Assembly (NCBI GenBank): GCA_013368325.1
Contig: JAACJK010000163.1
Location: 248,001 to 312,000 of the forward strand
DNA length: 64,000 bases
Direction: 5' to 3'
DNA from: Ephemerocybe angulata
Lineage: Eukaryota > Basidiomycota > Agaricomycetes > Agaricales > Psathyrellaceae
Part shown: positions 11,510 to 22,473 of the stretch, piece by piece
Layout: every line of letters begins with the position of its first letter
How positions within the stretch are numbered: position 1 is the stretch's first letter
The notes under the pieces: model-generated
What the model was told of the DNA's origin: nothing
What the model saw: the letters and a program-made list of their open reading frames with translations, nothing else
The model's database searches: none
Program-made: the position numbers and the translations under genes

Positions 11510-13247
11510 TCACGGCCGCTCATTTCTGAACGCAACTGGATGCACTTGTCGCTCTGGTTGTCCATCGTCCTGTTTGATAATGATGCGTTCAACGGTCGGA
11601 GTAACGTTACCAGGGCGTTTATTCTCACCTCGTCAGGCTCGTCCGTGTGATAGTGGTGCGCAGTCAGATGCGCTCTTTCCGAATCCTCTGCATCAAGGTC
11701 GGCGAGTACCTCATCACCATCGGAAATGGGATTTCCATGTGCGTCCAGCGGGATTGGAGAGTCGATAGATTTCCGATATTTGTGGTACGTAAAGAGCACG
11801 ATACCTGAATAACGGTGAGATTCGACACCGGGTGCAAGGGTGAAACCTCCAATTCCGAGGGTACGTACCAGCCACCGTCACGCCCACGCCAGTTATATTG
11901 AGTGGTGTAAGTTCATCGCCGAAGAACCATGCTGAGATGGTAATGGTCGAGACTTCCTTGGCAATCCCAGCTATCGACATGGGCACAACCCCTGTGCGTT
12001 GAATAATACTACGGAACATGAGGTCACATCACAGTCGTAGCCAAGCAAACTTACTCACTAGAATTCACTCAACACCATGAAAAACGCGATTGCGCCGGGG
12101 AAACTGAGATAGAACAGCGTTGATGCGATATGGCTGGCATCCTGGAAGAACTTGGTTTGGAAAAGGGTCGGCCATCCTTCAATAGCCAAGCTGACGATGG
12201 CGAGGGATACTGCCATGGCTGGAGCCAGCCAGAATATAGTCGATGCTGGATTGTCCATGCCCATCTTTTTGTTTTTCAGCAATATCTGCGTCAAACTCCA
12301 ACGAAGACCTCCCATGGCACTTGCCGAAATGACAAGCATGAACCCCCCAAAAACAAAATGAGTCTGGGTTGCCACCATCAGGAGAACACCAGCAAAAATA
12401 AGAAATATGACTCCGACAAGTCTCCAGGAAAAATGCTCCAGGCGAAAGAGGAACGCGAATAGCAAAACGAACACCAAGGAAGACGATTTGCACATAGCTG
12501 AGTTGCGTCAGCGGGATACACCAGGGAAGACGGGACGGTACTCACTATAGAACGACAACGTGATTGTTTTCAGCGACAGATTCGAAAGGCCGATGTCTAA
12601 ACTTGTGGCCACAGCTGTCGGGACCGCCTTTGTGCTACATAACGCGTTCGTCAGCGCTTATTCGATGCTAACCGAAGCAGGATGCGAATATGCGAGCGAA
12701 TTGGGTTTCAACTCAAAGAAGGCAAACCCTGGCAAACCATGCCCAACTGCCGAGCTATTTCTGTGGCTCCTACGGCGGCAACGGCGAGAGACGACATGCT
12801 TACCTATATTCTTTCGGGGTGGGGTCATGCGCAGGCCGAAATAGATGTGGCCAGGCGTATCGAAATAGTGCAGCAAATGCGAACTGTACGACCATATGCA
12901 TGGTCGTGACGAACAAGGGTGCTGGAAATCCGTAGTATGCAGGCGAGAACATCCATTTGTTGTACACAGAAAGTAAGGTCGCAAATCCAAACCTTCAGTC
13001 GTTATCAGTTTACTTAGCCTAAAAGAAAGGGGCTTATGACGCACCAACCCGCGATAAACAGAGCGTTCACTAATGCATTTCGCCACCACAGCCGCTTCTT
13101 CTCGACTACCGATGCGAGATGCCGGCTAGACCCCAGGCTAGAGTGAGGGATTGAACCATCTCGGTCGAGGTCGACGGACGATGTTCTTTGGGAATTCAAA
13201 GGTTCTGTGAGCAAGTATTCCTCAATGGCATCTTGTTGTCGTTCCAT
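11510..13247 (-). CDS. Triose-phosphate/nucleotide-sugar transporter family (TPT) protein
   Basis: Drug/metabolite-transporter superfamily membrane protein of the TPT/SLC35-like group, probably Golgi or ER located. ATG at 13247 starts MERQQDAIEEYLL; a Ser-rich N-tail precedes the first helix (WWRNALVNALFIAGW). The core includes [41 protein letters not shown], the conserved helix-4/5 pattern, then VGVIFLIFAGVLLMV, GGLRWSLTQILL, SFPGAIAFFMVLSEF, VVPMSIAGIAKEVSTITISA and ITGVGVTVAGIVLFTYHKYR. The acidic C-tail crosses a GTGAGA...ACAG intron (11570-11628) and ends DDGQPERQVHPVAFRNERP. If that intron is retained the frame instead runs on to 11332. The transported substrate is not readable from sequence. 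Confidence 0.85.
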
Positions 13248-13449
13248 AGTCCATCTGAAGGCAAAATTGTGCCGGCTATGGTGGATTGTGGTGGTCACCG
13301 ACTATCGTTGTGAGCGGCGGAATCGAGATTAGGTGACTGAGCGGGGCCTTCGTTGCCAGCGTTCAACAGGGACCGCAGTGCTGACTAAGCCTAACTCCCA
13401 CGAACCCTCATTAAGCGCTGGCGGGTATTTGTTAGGCTCGCGACCAGCC

Positions 13450-13507
13450 GTGACCTGAGCCGGTCACACCTTTGATGTCACGAAGTGACAGGTTACCGTC
13501 AGGTAAC
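13450..13507. repeat. Cluster of three short palindromes
   Basis: Three inverted repeats in 58 bp: GTGACC/GGTCAC with 6-bp spacer (13450-13467), TGTCAC/GTGACA with 3-bp spacer (13476-13490) and GTTACC/GGTAAC with 4-bp spacer (13492-13507). TGTCAC recurs twice more at about 13535-13553. They lie 200-260 bp upstream of the transporter ATG. Confidence 0.7.
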
Positions 13508-13760
13508 GGCTGGGACACTCGAGGCACATTTTGGCGTGTCACGGAATGTCACAAAAGACTTAGCCGTTGCGCGGGTCGAGTTGGGGCATTTCGATGGCCT
13601 CGAGGCAACGATTGGGTCTTCATCAACGTATTTCAACCAGATTGAGTAAAATTTTTGATCATCCTGAGTCTGGAGATAGATTTGCATTGTTTTATAAGTT
13701 AACTTTACCCAAAGAAACGATGACATCCATGTCTAGAGTAAAGTGTCACACTGAACCAGA

Positions 13761-13778
13761 CCTCCTCCTCCTCCTCCT
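13761..13778. repeat. Short CTC triplet repeat
   Basis: Six tandem CCT/CTC triplets flanked by near-identical ACCAGAC and GCCAGAC words. Outside any supported gene. Confidence 0.7.
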
Positions 13779-14334
13779 TGAGCCAGACTGAATATATGAC
13801 TCATGACAGTTCAACTTTTACTTGAAATATACACTCTGCTACCCCGGTGAGTACACATATCCAAAGGACATTAATGGGTTCAAGAAGGTTGGCAGGGAGG
13901 GTAGAGAGAGCCCAAGAGTGACATCCCTGGCATGGGCATGCAGCATGCTGCCAGCTGTACTATAGGTCAGAGTGCAAACATGCACAATATATGTCAGGGA
14001 CATAGGCAAATTTTGGGATCATTGCCTCAGACAGTAACTTTCAAGTAGAGGGGTGCCTTGAACCCACCACGGCCTGTCACGGCACCTGCTCCTCCTGGTT
14101 CCACAACTTTCTACCTACCAGTGCTGTAACTTCGAAAAAAATGGGTACTTTAAGGATGATTTAATTTAGTATTATCCCGGTAAAGGTTTCTATACAGCAC
14201 CATCACAAGAGAAGTGGTCTTAAGACGAGTTTACCTTTTGTTGAAGGATGGGTTGTCGAAGCGAGCGCGAAATTTCGCTAAGTCTTTGTCACGTTTGGGG
14301 GTCCCGCCTAAAAGTGCTTCGTGCGTCCCAGTCC

Positions 14335-14452
14335 TTACCCTGTGTTGCTTTTGTTTGCGCAATCTTTGTAATCCGCTTTCATAATATTTTGTACATCGCA
14401 TCATGTGTTTGTCATTGGGATCTGAGCAAACAAAACGCAAACACAGGGTAAC
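14335..14452. repeat. 118-bp element with terminal inverted repeats
   Basis: The left end TTACCCTGTGTTGCTTTTG (14335 on) reappears inverted at 14426-14452 as GCAAACAAAACGCAAACAC plus AGGGTAA. The two arms of 24-26 bp differ by two single-base indels. This could be a degenerate MITE or a large hairpin; no clear target-site duplication is visible. Confidence 0.6.
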
Positions 14453-15062
14453 GGTACTGGATGCGAGTCTAGGTATTTGTGAGAGCTCGAGCGCCCAGCG
14501 CTCCGTGGCTCAAGGGGTTAAGGTTAACGTTGAGATTAGGAGTTGAAACACTGTCCGGTGGGCCCGTATTCGGTGGCTGCAGAGCGCTGGATGAAACAAG
14601 AAGGTCTCCGACAGGTCAGGCGGATGACCAGTGAGCGCTGCACGGGTACCTATACCCCTCCCTTCAGTTGAGACGCCAAGGAACGGATGCAGCGTAGATG
14701 GCCGATTTCTGTATTATCACTGCCCCACGGCACTTGTCCCCTCCCTGAGAGATTGGTCCTTGAAAGGACTGGTAGTCACGGCGGGAATCCACTTTGAATT
14801 CCAACAATTGAAAAGGTCCTATCATCGGGTTGAAGTTTCGTGTATATTTACACCACCGAAAGGTCTGGACATGGGCGCCGGTTCCCTCACACCAATTTCC
14901 ACCGGTACCAGGACTTGGGAGCAAAAAAGATGGCAGGTCGCAGCATATAGATCTTTGTCGGGACAATTACTTGCGCGTGGTCGTGCTTCCACAGGACCCT
15001 GAGTTGTATCCGATGCGGAAAAGGAGGTCGAGGCGAGTCGACACGGAAAGCATCACAGCACA

Positions 15063-15624
15063 TTAAGTAACAGGAACTTGCTTGTCTGCTGATTCTTCCT
15101 CGATGGGACTGCTGTCCGAGGGATTTGTATATTTAGGGTCTCGCCTGACGACCATTGAGTTATATCAGGTCCAAGGGAGTCGAGAAAGGAAAAAGTCGAA
15201 ACACACCAGGTCCGCCAGTGATCGAACTGCTTTTGCTGTAGATAATCTCGGAGAAATTCATCTTTCTTCATATCTGCGCGAAACTGGGGATGCTGCAGAA
15301 GCTCCAAGTGATGCAGCGCTTGCGGGTAACTTGTGTCCAGGATGTCAGCTGCCTTAGGCTGTTGCCCGGCTGCTACACCGGAAGCGAAATGAACACGCAC
15401 TGAAGGAACCTGGCATAGTCTTTCTCTTTCCAGTAAAGGAGGTACTTGAGATAGTTGACAAAGGCCGGTTGCTCAAAGATATTCTGCTGTGCTAGCGAAT
15501 GAAGGTAATAGGGATTCGCCAGTGCTTGGATGAATTCCAATTCCAATTCAAACCGCGCCCGGTTCACTGCTTTGGGATCGGAGGGACCGGGGCTTGTAGG
15601 AGATTGTCCGGGAGGAACAGACAT
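15063..15624 (-). CDS. MED31: Mediator subunit 31 (SOH1 family)
   Basis: Small conserved middle-module subunit of the Mediator complex, which links transcription factors to RNA polymerase II. ATG at 15624 starts [13 protein letters not shown]. The core reads [24 protein letters not shown], then [17 protein letters not shown], a 71-nt intron, and [20 protein letters not shown] and [11 protein letters not shown], the full Med31 fold. A 62-nt intron then joins a short tail ending [10 protein letters not shown]. With both introns removed the frame is 142 residues, normal for fungi. It is transcribed divergently from the UCH37-type gene with 190 bp between the start codons, so the two may share a promoter. 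Confidence 0.93.
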
Positions 15625-15814
15625 GGCAAATTGTGACAAGGCAACGCTTGAACTGCGTGGTTGGATGAACGGAAATAACAAGCGGATGTCCAAATGCGCG
15701 TTTCCACGAGGCACGTGGGATACGTGCGGAGATGCTCGACGCGTCATGAACTCGTCTTGAACTGCACCTATCAAACCTAATACCAGCTTTAAACGGCATT
15801 ACCACACAAGAACT

Positions 15815-17000
15815 ATGTCGGACGAGGAGCAAAGTGGATGGCAGCTGACCGAATCGGACCCTGGCGTCTTCACGTATGTTCGACTTCTCGAGAATCCAGG
15901 CCCATCTGACCCCCTCACAGAGAGCTTTTGAAAACTCTAGGCGTGCCTTTAATTGTTGATGACCTCTACTCTCTTGATTCCGACTCGCTGGCGAATCTCC
16001 AGCCTTTGCACGCCCTCATCTTCCTCTTCAAATGGGTAGCCTCGGGGGATTCAGAGTCGGGTCCTGGCTCCTCCTCAGGGACGTATGATCCAGACTTCCA
16101 AGGATTCTTTGCCCATCAAGTCGTAAACAACGCATGTGCTACCCTCGCAGTTCTCAATGCCCTTGGAAACATCCCTTCCTTGCCGACTGGGCCCCAACTC
16201 GGGGAACTGGTGAGCTTCTCAACGGGGATGGATCCACAAACTCGGGGACTCGTAATCACAAGCGCGGACTGGTTGCGCGAAGCCCACAACACTCTGTCGC
16301 CACCGAGCGCCATCTCTCTTGAAGGTCTCAATCTTCCACGGAAATCAGAGGATGCGTATCACTTTGTGGTTTACCTGCCCGTCATGGGCGCTCTGTATGA
16401 ATTGGATGGCCTGAAACCCCATGCAGTGCGGCATTCTGCCTACTCTGAAGACGGTGAGGGATGGTTGAAGGTTGCAAGGTACGCGCGCCCTAGCCTAATT
16501 TGACACGGTAAGCTAAGCGGGGCATGCTGCGACAGGGAGGTAATCGAAGCACGGATAAACACATATCCTATGGGCTCTGTATGTCTTCTCAGATCGTGCA
16601 ATGATCAAGACGCGCTGATGTTCCCTGAAGCTCGAATTCAGCCTTCTCGCCCTTCGAGATGACCCTTTACCCACGTTGCAAAGCAAGATCCAGGAAGCAC
16701 AGCAAGCAGGGAACCGAGAGCTTGAACATGAATTGCTATCTACCCTTACGAATGAAAACGCGAAGCGGGAGCGATGGGCTGTGAGTACAGAACAAGTGCT
16801 TCGCATACCGTGTATTTACAAACCCGCAGTTTGAAAACAGCCTCCGAAAGCATAACCATGTCGGACTTGTCCATGCTCTTCTCATGGTCATGGCCAAGTC
16901 AGGAAAACTATCAGAAGCCGAAGCCAAAGCAAAAGAAGCTATGAAAACACGGATAGAGCAGCGAAAGGCACGCGGGGAGGACATGGATGAGGACGATTAG
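15815..17000 (+). CDS. Ubiquitin C-terminal hydrolase, UCH37/UCHL5 type
   Basis: Proteasome- or INO80-associated deubiquitinase of the peptidase C12 family. ATG at 15815 starts MSDEEQSGWQLTESDPGVFT, spliced to ELLKTLGVPLIVDDLYSLD. The active-site Cys lies in NNACATLAVLNAL; the active-site His and Asp lie in EDAYHFVVYLPVMGALYELDGL. The C-terminal part EFSLLALRDDPLPTLQSKIQEAQ, FENSLRKHNHVGLVHALL and the charged end RKARGEDMDEDD form the helical UCH37-like domain that contacts Rpn13-type adaptors in known homologues. About 330 residues. Four short introns are inferred (about 15874-15900, 16482-16535, 16578-16630 and 16780-16830). All catalytic residues are present. Confidence 0.92.
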
Positions 17001-17583
17001 AAGATCTCCGACTTTTAATCATAGATTGGATTGAGACGGTGCCTAAGTAATGGGTTGCATTTTCTGTGTTTCTGTATCAACGGCAATGATACCCCATCAC
17101 ATTCTATCGATACTGGAAGGAGCACCAACCATTCTTCTCGACGCATGCTCACGATCAAGGCGGGATCGACGATCTACATGGATGGCTGTCATCTCTTGAT
17201 CATTAAGTGGTAACGCCCACCCTAGGCGCGCAATGGCCATTGGAGGCGGCCTTAGTCGCGCAAGGTTTATTGCAGTCAAAAAGGCTTTTGCCAAAACATA
17301 AGGAGCAGGTCCTGGCAGCCCAGGCAATCTAATCATGCCATCTTATCTATCCGCTAAATGGGACCATTTATCCGACCCTCTTTCTTTTCTGGGTTTAGTG
17401 CGTTGAATGTTGATTGTGTGTTACTCGCCCGCCCAATGGCATTGAGGCCACACCAATTCCGTACCTCTTCGTAGATTCCCTCTTCTACCTCTTTCCTCCA
17501 TTTCTCTCGATTGTCTGCTTTGGTGCTCGAGATAGACCGCCCAAAAGTGTTGCTACTAGGGCCATTTCCGCTCACCTGCCTCT
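17001..17583. other. Intergenic, promoter of RhoGAP gene
   Basis: No gene recognised. The right part (about 17460-17530) is pyrimidine-rich on the plus strand, a common feature just upstream of fungal start sites. Confidence 0.5.
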
Positions 17584-20500
17584 ATGTCCCTAGTTATCAA
17601 TACAACCGTCACCACCGCATCACCCAGAGCACAAGGCCAGCAACCGAACTCAGCGACGACCCCCGTTACCCCTCAGCTGCACAATTCAACGCGGGGATCC
17701 TCCAATGGAGCCTCTGCTACTCGTACGACCCCCAACACGCCCGTTAGAGGTTCCTGGCAACAGAAGTCCCAACTCCGTGCCCGACCTCCACCGAAGGAGC
17801 CGGCTGCTGAACCAGACGGCGCGAAGTGGGGGTCCAATTTCTGGGTCACTTTGATAGAACCCCAGGTATGTGGGAGAGGTGCAGCAAGATGTTTCTCTGA
17901 CGCGTCGTCCCTAGACGCAAACCCCCTTTTTCGCCTGCCCTGCAACAGGGCAAGTTAGCTGGGATGCACCAGTTGGAAACTATGTGTGAGAGCCTTGATG
18001 GACTTGGGCAAGCATATGGCAAGCTGACCCACTGGCTAGATTACCTCCTAGTGAGGACGGAGAATGGTGGGAGCTGAGCGACGAAGCACGAGGCGGGATA
18101 CCGTACTACTACCAAACGAAGACCGAGGAAACGGTATGGGAGCGCCCTTCAGGGTTCGTAATACCTTTCGGAATATTCCAGGTATGTGGTAATTCAATCC
18201 ATACGGATACTGTTTATGAACGATCTGTCCAGAATACTGCGACGGGAAAGAGGCTTTCTCAGGTCGATCGCACCTCGAGAATCAGCTTTTACGAGACCCC
18301 ACCTCAGGTAATGTTGCCCCAATTAATTACACATCTAGTAGCCATTGATCCCTGCTCAATAGGATGCCTACCAATCCCCCAATACTCTTCAGCTACCCTC
18401 TTCAAATCGAGCATCTCCTCAAGCTCACCGTAAATCAGCTGCCGATCTACGTCCTCCTAGTTCCAATCGACTAAACCCAGTTAGCACTCAGTTGACGCCA
18501 ATACCCGGTTCTCCCTATGCTACCGAGCAATCGGAACCCCCGTCTCCTTCATCCAGCGTAGCACCTAGCATCAGAGTTGACGTGGATGGCAGTAGCACCA
18601 AAGGACCTAAGGACAGTCCGAGCGGCAAGTCTGATTCCAGCCTCCGAGGCAAGCAGAAGTCGACGTCGTATGCGTCACATCGGCCTCAGCAACCTCAAAG
18701 CTTGGATGCGGCCCTGGAGAAGCTTGAACTTGAACAACACTCGGGTTCTCAATCAGACAAGGATAAGGAGCAACAATCTTCACCTAGGCAGAATCCTGCG
18801 CTTCATTATCTCAGTGATTCCACGAACTATGAGCTGTACCCATCGGATACGTCTCCTCCTGGATCTTTGCGAGTAAAGTCCAGAGACATACCGTCATCTC
18901 CCTCACGTCCTGTCCCTACTGCCCCTGCAGCTACTGTCGGTGGCAGAGCTATCAGCGGACCCATACTAAACCATGGTAAGAGGCCATGGTTTTCCTGTTT
19001 GCAAGACGCGGAGATACTTACTCGCTTTGTCTAGCCGCAACTCTCCAGTTAAGTCCTGTGAAAAATCGGGCTGCAAAGCCAATTGCTGTGGACCTAACAG
19101 CCCACGTTCCAAACCCATCGATCACTACGTTGAGAACGGGGTATGCAACGGCCTATTCCTTTCATCCTCTTACATCACTTATGCCTTGGCGCCAGGACAC
19201 ACCCAACGTTCCCCGATGCTTTAGTATCGGATATTCAGCTCTTCTCCCAATCCGACTACGCCCGCCAGTATTTCTCTACCCACAGAAGTGGCTTCATCTT
19301 CAAGCGTCGGATACCTGTTGAACAACTCATGACTTGGCAGAAGGTGACTGATAGTTCCCTTCCCATTTGATTACAGGTCTTATTCGTCCCCAGGCACCCT
19401 TAACATCGCCCCTTCTGCTGTTAAATCGCGCATTGCATAAAAATGCAGTCAAAATATTCAAAGTCTTGCAGCACATTATGGGTGACCGGGAAAAGGAACG
19501 AACTTCCGGATCTCGTGTACCGTCGGATGGTACTACTTCATTCGCGGGGTCAACTGTGTCCCTCATAGGCTCAAATACCTCTGTCTTGGAGGAAGAAAGA
19601 TGGCTCCTTACCGAAGGTCTCATGCACGGCGAGTTGCGTGACGAAATCTACTGTCAGCTCATGAAACAGCTTAGCGGGAACCCCAGCACGTACGTGACCA
19701 ACTGGAATTCGCATTCGATCCCTAACGAACTTTTTCCACAGCGAAGGGGTCTTCAAGGGTTGGCAATTCTTATGCGTCCTCCTTTCAACATTCCCCCCGT
19801 CGAAGGATTTCGAAACCTATTTAGAAAGCTTCATTCAGAAGCGCACTAGCCATCAGCAAGGACGAATCGACGTCATGGCCAAATACTGCTTGCGCCGACT
19901 CTCTTCTATATCGAGAAGAGGCCCAAGAGGCAAACCACCACTGATAGCGGAGATTGAGATCGCAGCTGTGAGTCCTGTGTCTCGTGGAGTCCTCAGTAGC
20001 TCTAACTACATGAATAGGATGCCGCGTTTAACCCCTCCACATTCGGCGAGTCTCTCGACGCCATCATCCGCCTTCAAGAGAGGAATTATCCTCACCAAAA
20101 GGTCCCAATCATACTCCCTTTCCTCGCCGATGGGATTCTCGCCCTGGGGGGACCTCGGGCGGAGGGAATCTTCCGGGTCCCTGGTGATAACGAGTCGGTA
20201 TCGGAGCTCAAGCTACGTATAGATCGAGGTTACTACAGTCTGGAATCGGTGGATGACCCCCACGTCCTGGCTTCCCTCATGAAGCTTTGGCTTCGAGAGC
20301 TGTGTGACCCCCTCATTCCCTCGGAGATGTACAACGAATGCATAATGAGTGCCAACGACCCAGCATCGTGCATTCAAATCGTCCACCGATTACCCACCAT
20401 CAATCGTCGAGTCGTACTTTTTGTGATCAGCTTCCTCCAGATATTCCTCGACGAAAAGACTCAAAGCGTCACAAAGATGACGCCCGCTAACCTCGCTCTG

Positions 20501-20759
20501 GTCATGGCCCCTAATCTACTTCGCTGCAATTCTGACTCCATGTCTATTGTCTTCACAAACGCTCAGTACGTCCTAAAAGTTGGCTAATCGTTCGCTAGTT
20601 AACTTTTCCCATTTCAATAGATATGAGCAGATCTTTGTATATCACCTTTTGCTTCATCTGAAGTGCGACGAGATAGACGCGGGCTATAAGCCAACTCACG
20701 GTCTCGGAGCCGTCGCGGCATCGAAACAACCTAAGAATCGGTCTCGCAGACCAACTTGA
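17584..20759 (+). CDS. WW-WW-MyTH4-RhoGAP protein (ARHGAP39/Vilse-like)
   Basis: GTPase-activating protein for Rho-family GTPases, about 860 residues. After a Ser/Thr/Pro-rich N-terminus, two WW-like units follow: KWGSNFWVTLIEPQTQT with CPATGQVSWDAP, then GEWWELSDEARGGIPYYY with TEETVWERP. A long disordered linker (about residues 190-420, with LSPVKNRAAKPIAVDL) leads to a MyTH4 domain: YFSTHRSGFIFKRRIP, ALHKNAVKIFKVLQHIMGD, LMHGELRDEIYCQLMKQL and a segment containing FPPSKDFETYLESFIQKR. The RhoGAP domain has GGPRAEGIFRVPGD with the catalytic Arg, LASLMKLWLRELCDPLIP and MTPANLALVMAPNLLR. The same domain order is known for animal ARHGAP39/Vilse. It probably acts in cell polarity or the cytoskeleton. 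Several exon joins near 18970-19150 and 19350 are approximate. Confidence 0.87.
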
Positions 20760-20985
20760 TACCACGCGTACTGCTCCAGCACCGAGGCACACTCCCCTTT
20801 AGTTACCCCACCGATTTAAAATGATACCTTTCTTACCATTGACGCACCTTTGTAAACCATCGCTTCAGTTACCACTCGGCTACTATTATCACTGTTCCTT
20901 TTAATTTTAATTTTGAATACCTTTTGGCTAGCATCCTCTTCTCAGTCCCAGTGCAACCTTACAGGTGATCTATTTCCAGCCCTTT

Positions 20986-22100
20986 CTACTGGCTATCATG
21001 GTCTCTTGAGATCGTATCCACTGGTTCCTCCTCCTTCGTCATATGGTATCGTTTTTTCCGAGCGAGGTAACCCGTCTTGTTCGTTTTCGCAGCAGCGAGC
21101 TCGATCAGCAGGTCTGCGATACTCGAGAGAGTCGCAATGGCCACCTGGTCACCTTCATCTGTTCGATCCAACCAAAGCTTGCCGTCCATGGCTTCGCGAC
21201 ATACACGATTTGCTAGCGCCTCCATTTGCTGTGTCATCTCGACACCTTTGAGCAACATCTCCTGGAGCGCATCCCTGACTCCTTGGAGATCTCGGAATGA
21301 CTCCCACAGGAGGGTGACATACTCGTGGTATGTCCGAGCGGAGCACCCGTAGACGTAAGACTGAGTCGAGCTGTTCCGCACGGCTTTGAAGATGAAGAGC
21401 GCGAGGTTAGGGTCGCTGAAGCGCTCGCGGAACGTTTTCATGAGGATGGGGATGAGTTGTTGAAACAATTGTAATTCCTGGATAGTCCGCGTCTTCCCTT
21501 GCAGGGAGGGCCCGTCCAGCTCCACGATGGGGAAGACATGAGCCTGAGCCCATCGTAAGAGATCGACCTTGGTTGAACATAGCTCCATAGCCTGCTTCAT
21601 TTCGTCCAGCAACAGTAACGCGGCCGACGTCTCCTCTCTCGATGCTTCGTTTAGCCTTGTGCGGCGGCTTGCTCTCGGATTAGAACTAGGCAGCGTTGCT
21701 TCAAGCAGGGAAGTGGCACGGGCGAGCACAGCTGGAGATCGAGCCTCCTTCGCCTCAAGGAATTCGTCGAGTGACTGCTGGATGATGGCTCTTTCGCGGT
21801 CTGTCATCGTCTGTCTTCTCGTGATGTGTCCATCGTCTTGTTCTGACCCGTAGCGTGAGTTCGCCCTGTCCTCGCCGAAGATACGGTTCCAAGAGGGCTC
21901 TTTGGAACCAAAAATGGAACGTTCGTCCTCAAATGGGTTGCGGGTCGGCCCTCTGGCAATGGGTTGAGCGAATATGTGCGACATGAAAAGGATGGTGCAT
22001 ACCTCGAGCTCATTCCCCTGCCCTTTCCATAGCTAGAGACCCTTTTAACTTGCGAGTGACGTGTAACCGGTGGTCCAGGCAAAGTAGTTGGCTGCTGCAT
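20986..22100 (-). CDS. Mtf2-like C-terminal domain protein (putative mitochondrial)
   Basis: One intron. The ATG at 22100 starts MQQPTTLPGPPVTRHSQVKR, a basic leader like a mitochondrial presequence, running to GKGRGMSSR and spliced to GPTRNPFEDERSIFG. The main exon carries DRERAIIQQSLDEFLEAKEA, a Ser-rich linker, then LLRWAQAHVFPIVE, ELQLFQQLIPILMKTFRERF, PNLALFIFKAVRNSS and SYVYGCSARTYHEYVTLLWE. This resembles the C-terminal region of the fungal Mtf2/Nam1 family, whose yeast member links mitochondrial transcription to RNA handling. The basic tail ends DTISRDHDSQ. About 350 residues. It is convergent with the RhoGAP gene, with 226 bp between stops. The family call rests on the SYVxGCS...WxxFRDL signature. 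Confidence 0.68.
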
Positions 22101-22473
22101 TGACAGAAACCTGCCCTTCTGGACTGTGTCACTCAGTACCGCGGCTACGGAGGGCACACCTTATAGAAGCTCACAATCTAGGCAGCATTGTTGCAGACGC
22201 TTTCGGCAGAACATGTTGGGCTGGCAATGTGAGATGGAGACAGAACGAAGAAAGTTGAGACTCGGAAGGGACTGTGACGCTCCGCCAAGCCGTGTAGCGC
22301 CCGAGACGCCGGAGCACCATCATTCCAGCCTTTGATTATAATATGTGCAAATAACTAGTCTGACAGGCGCTTAAGAACGAAGTCGCTGAATTGATTCCAG
22401 AAGACATAAAAAATTATCATTACAATCGTATCAAAACCCATGAGCATCATGTTATCTACATATGTGTGAGGAA
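22101..22473. other. Intergenic, no gene seen
   Basis: Contains the Mtf2-like gene's promoter side and the P450's 3' end. No recognisable coding pattern. Confidence 0.5.

Larger units (their letters stand above)
13248..15062. other. Gene-poor region with inverted repeats
   Basis: 1.8 kb without a gene I can support. It holds the promoter of the transporter gene, three tight palindromes (13450-13507), a CTC repeat (13761-13778) and a 118-bp inverted-repeat element (14335-14452). Overlapping open frames at 14631-15002 (plus) and 14664-14966 (minus) have no ATG-led, family-like content. This may be decayed repeat sequence. Confidence 0.5.

Noticed and set aside
14500..14590. Text resembling a tRNA (TCCGTGGCTCAAGGGGTTAAGG)
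   Set aside because: No T-loop GTTCRA box at the right distance and no acceptor stem pairing.
14631..15002. Open frames of 100-123 codons on both strands
   Set aside because: The plus frame begins with GTG, neither frame shows a family motif, and they overlap each other.
17097..17336. Minus-strand frame of 79 codons
   Set aside because: No family pattern; lies in the intergenic region before the RhoGAP gene.
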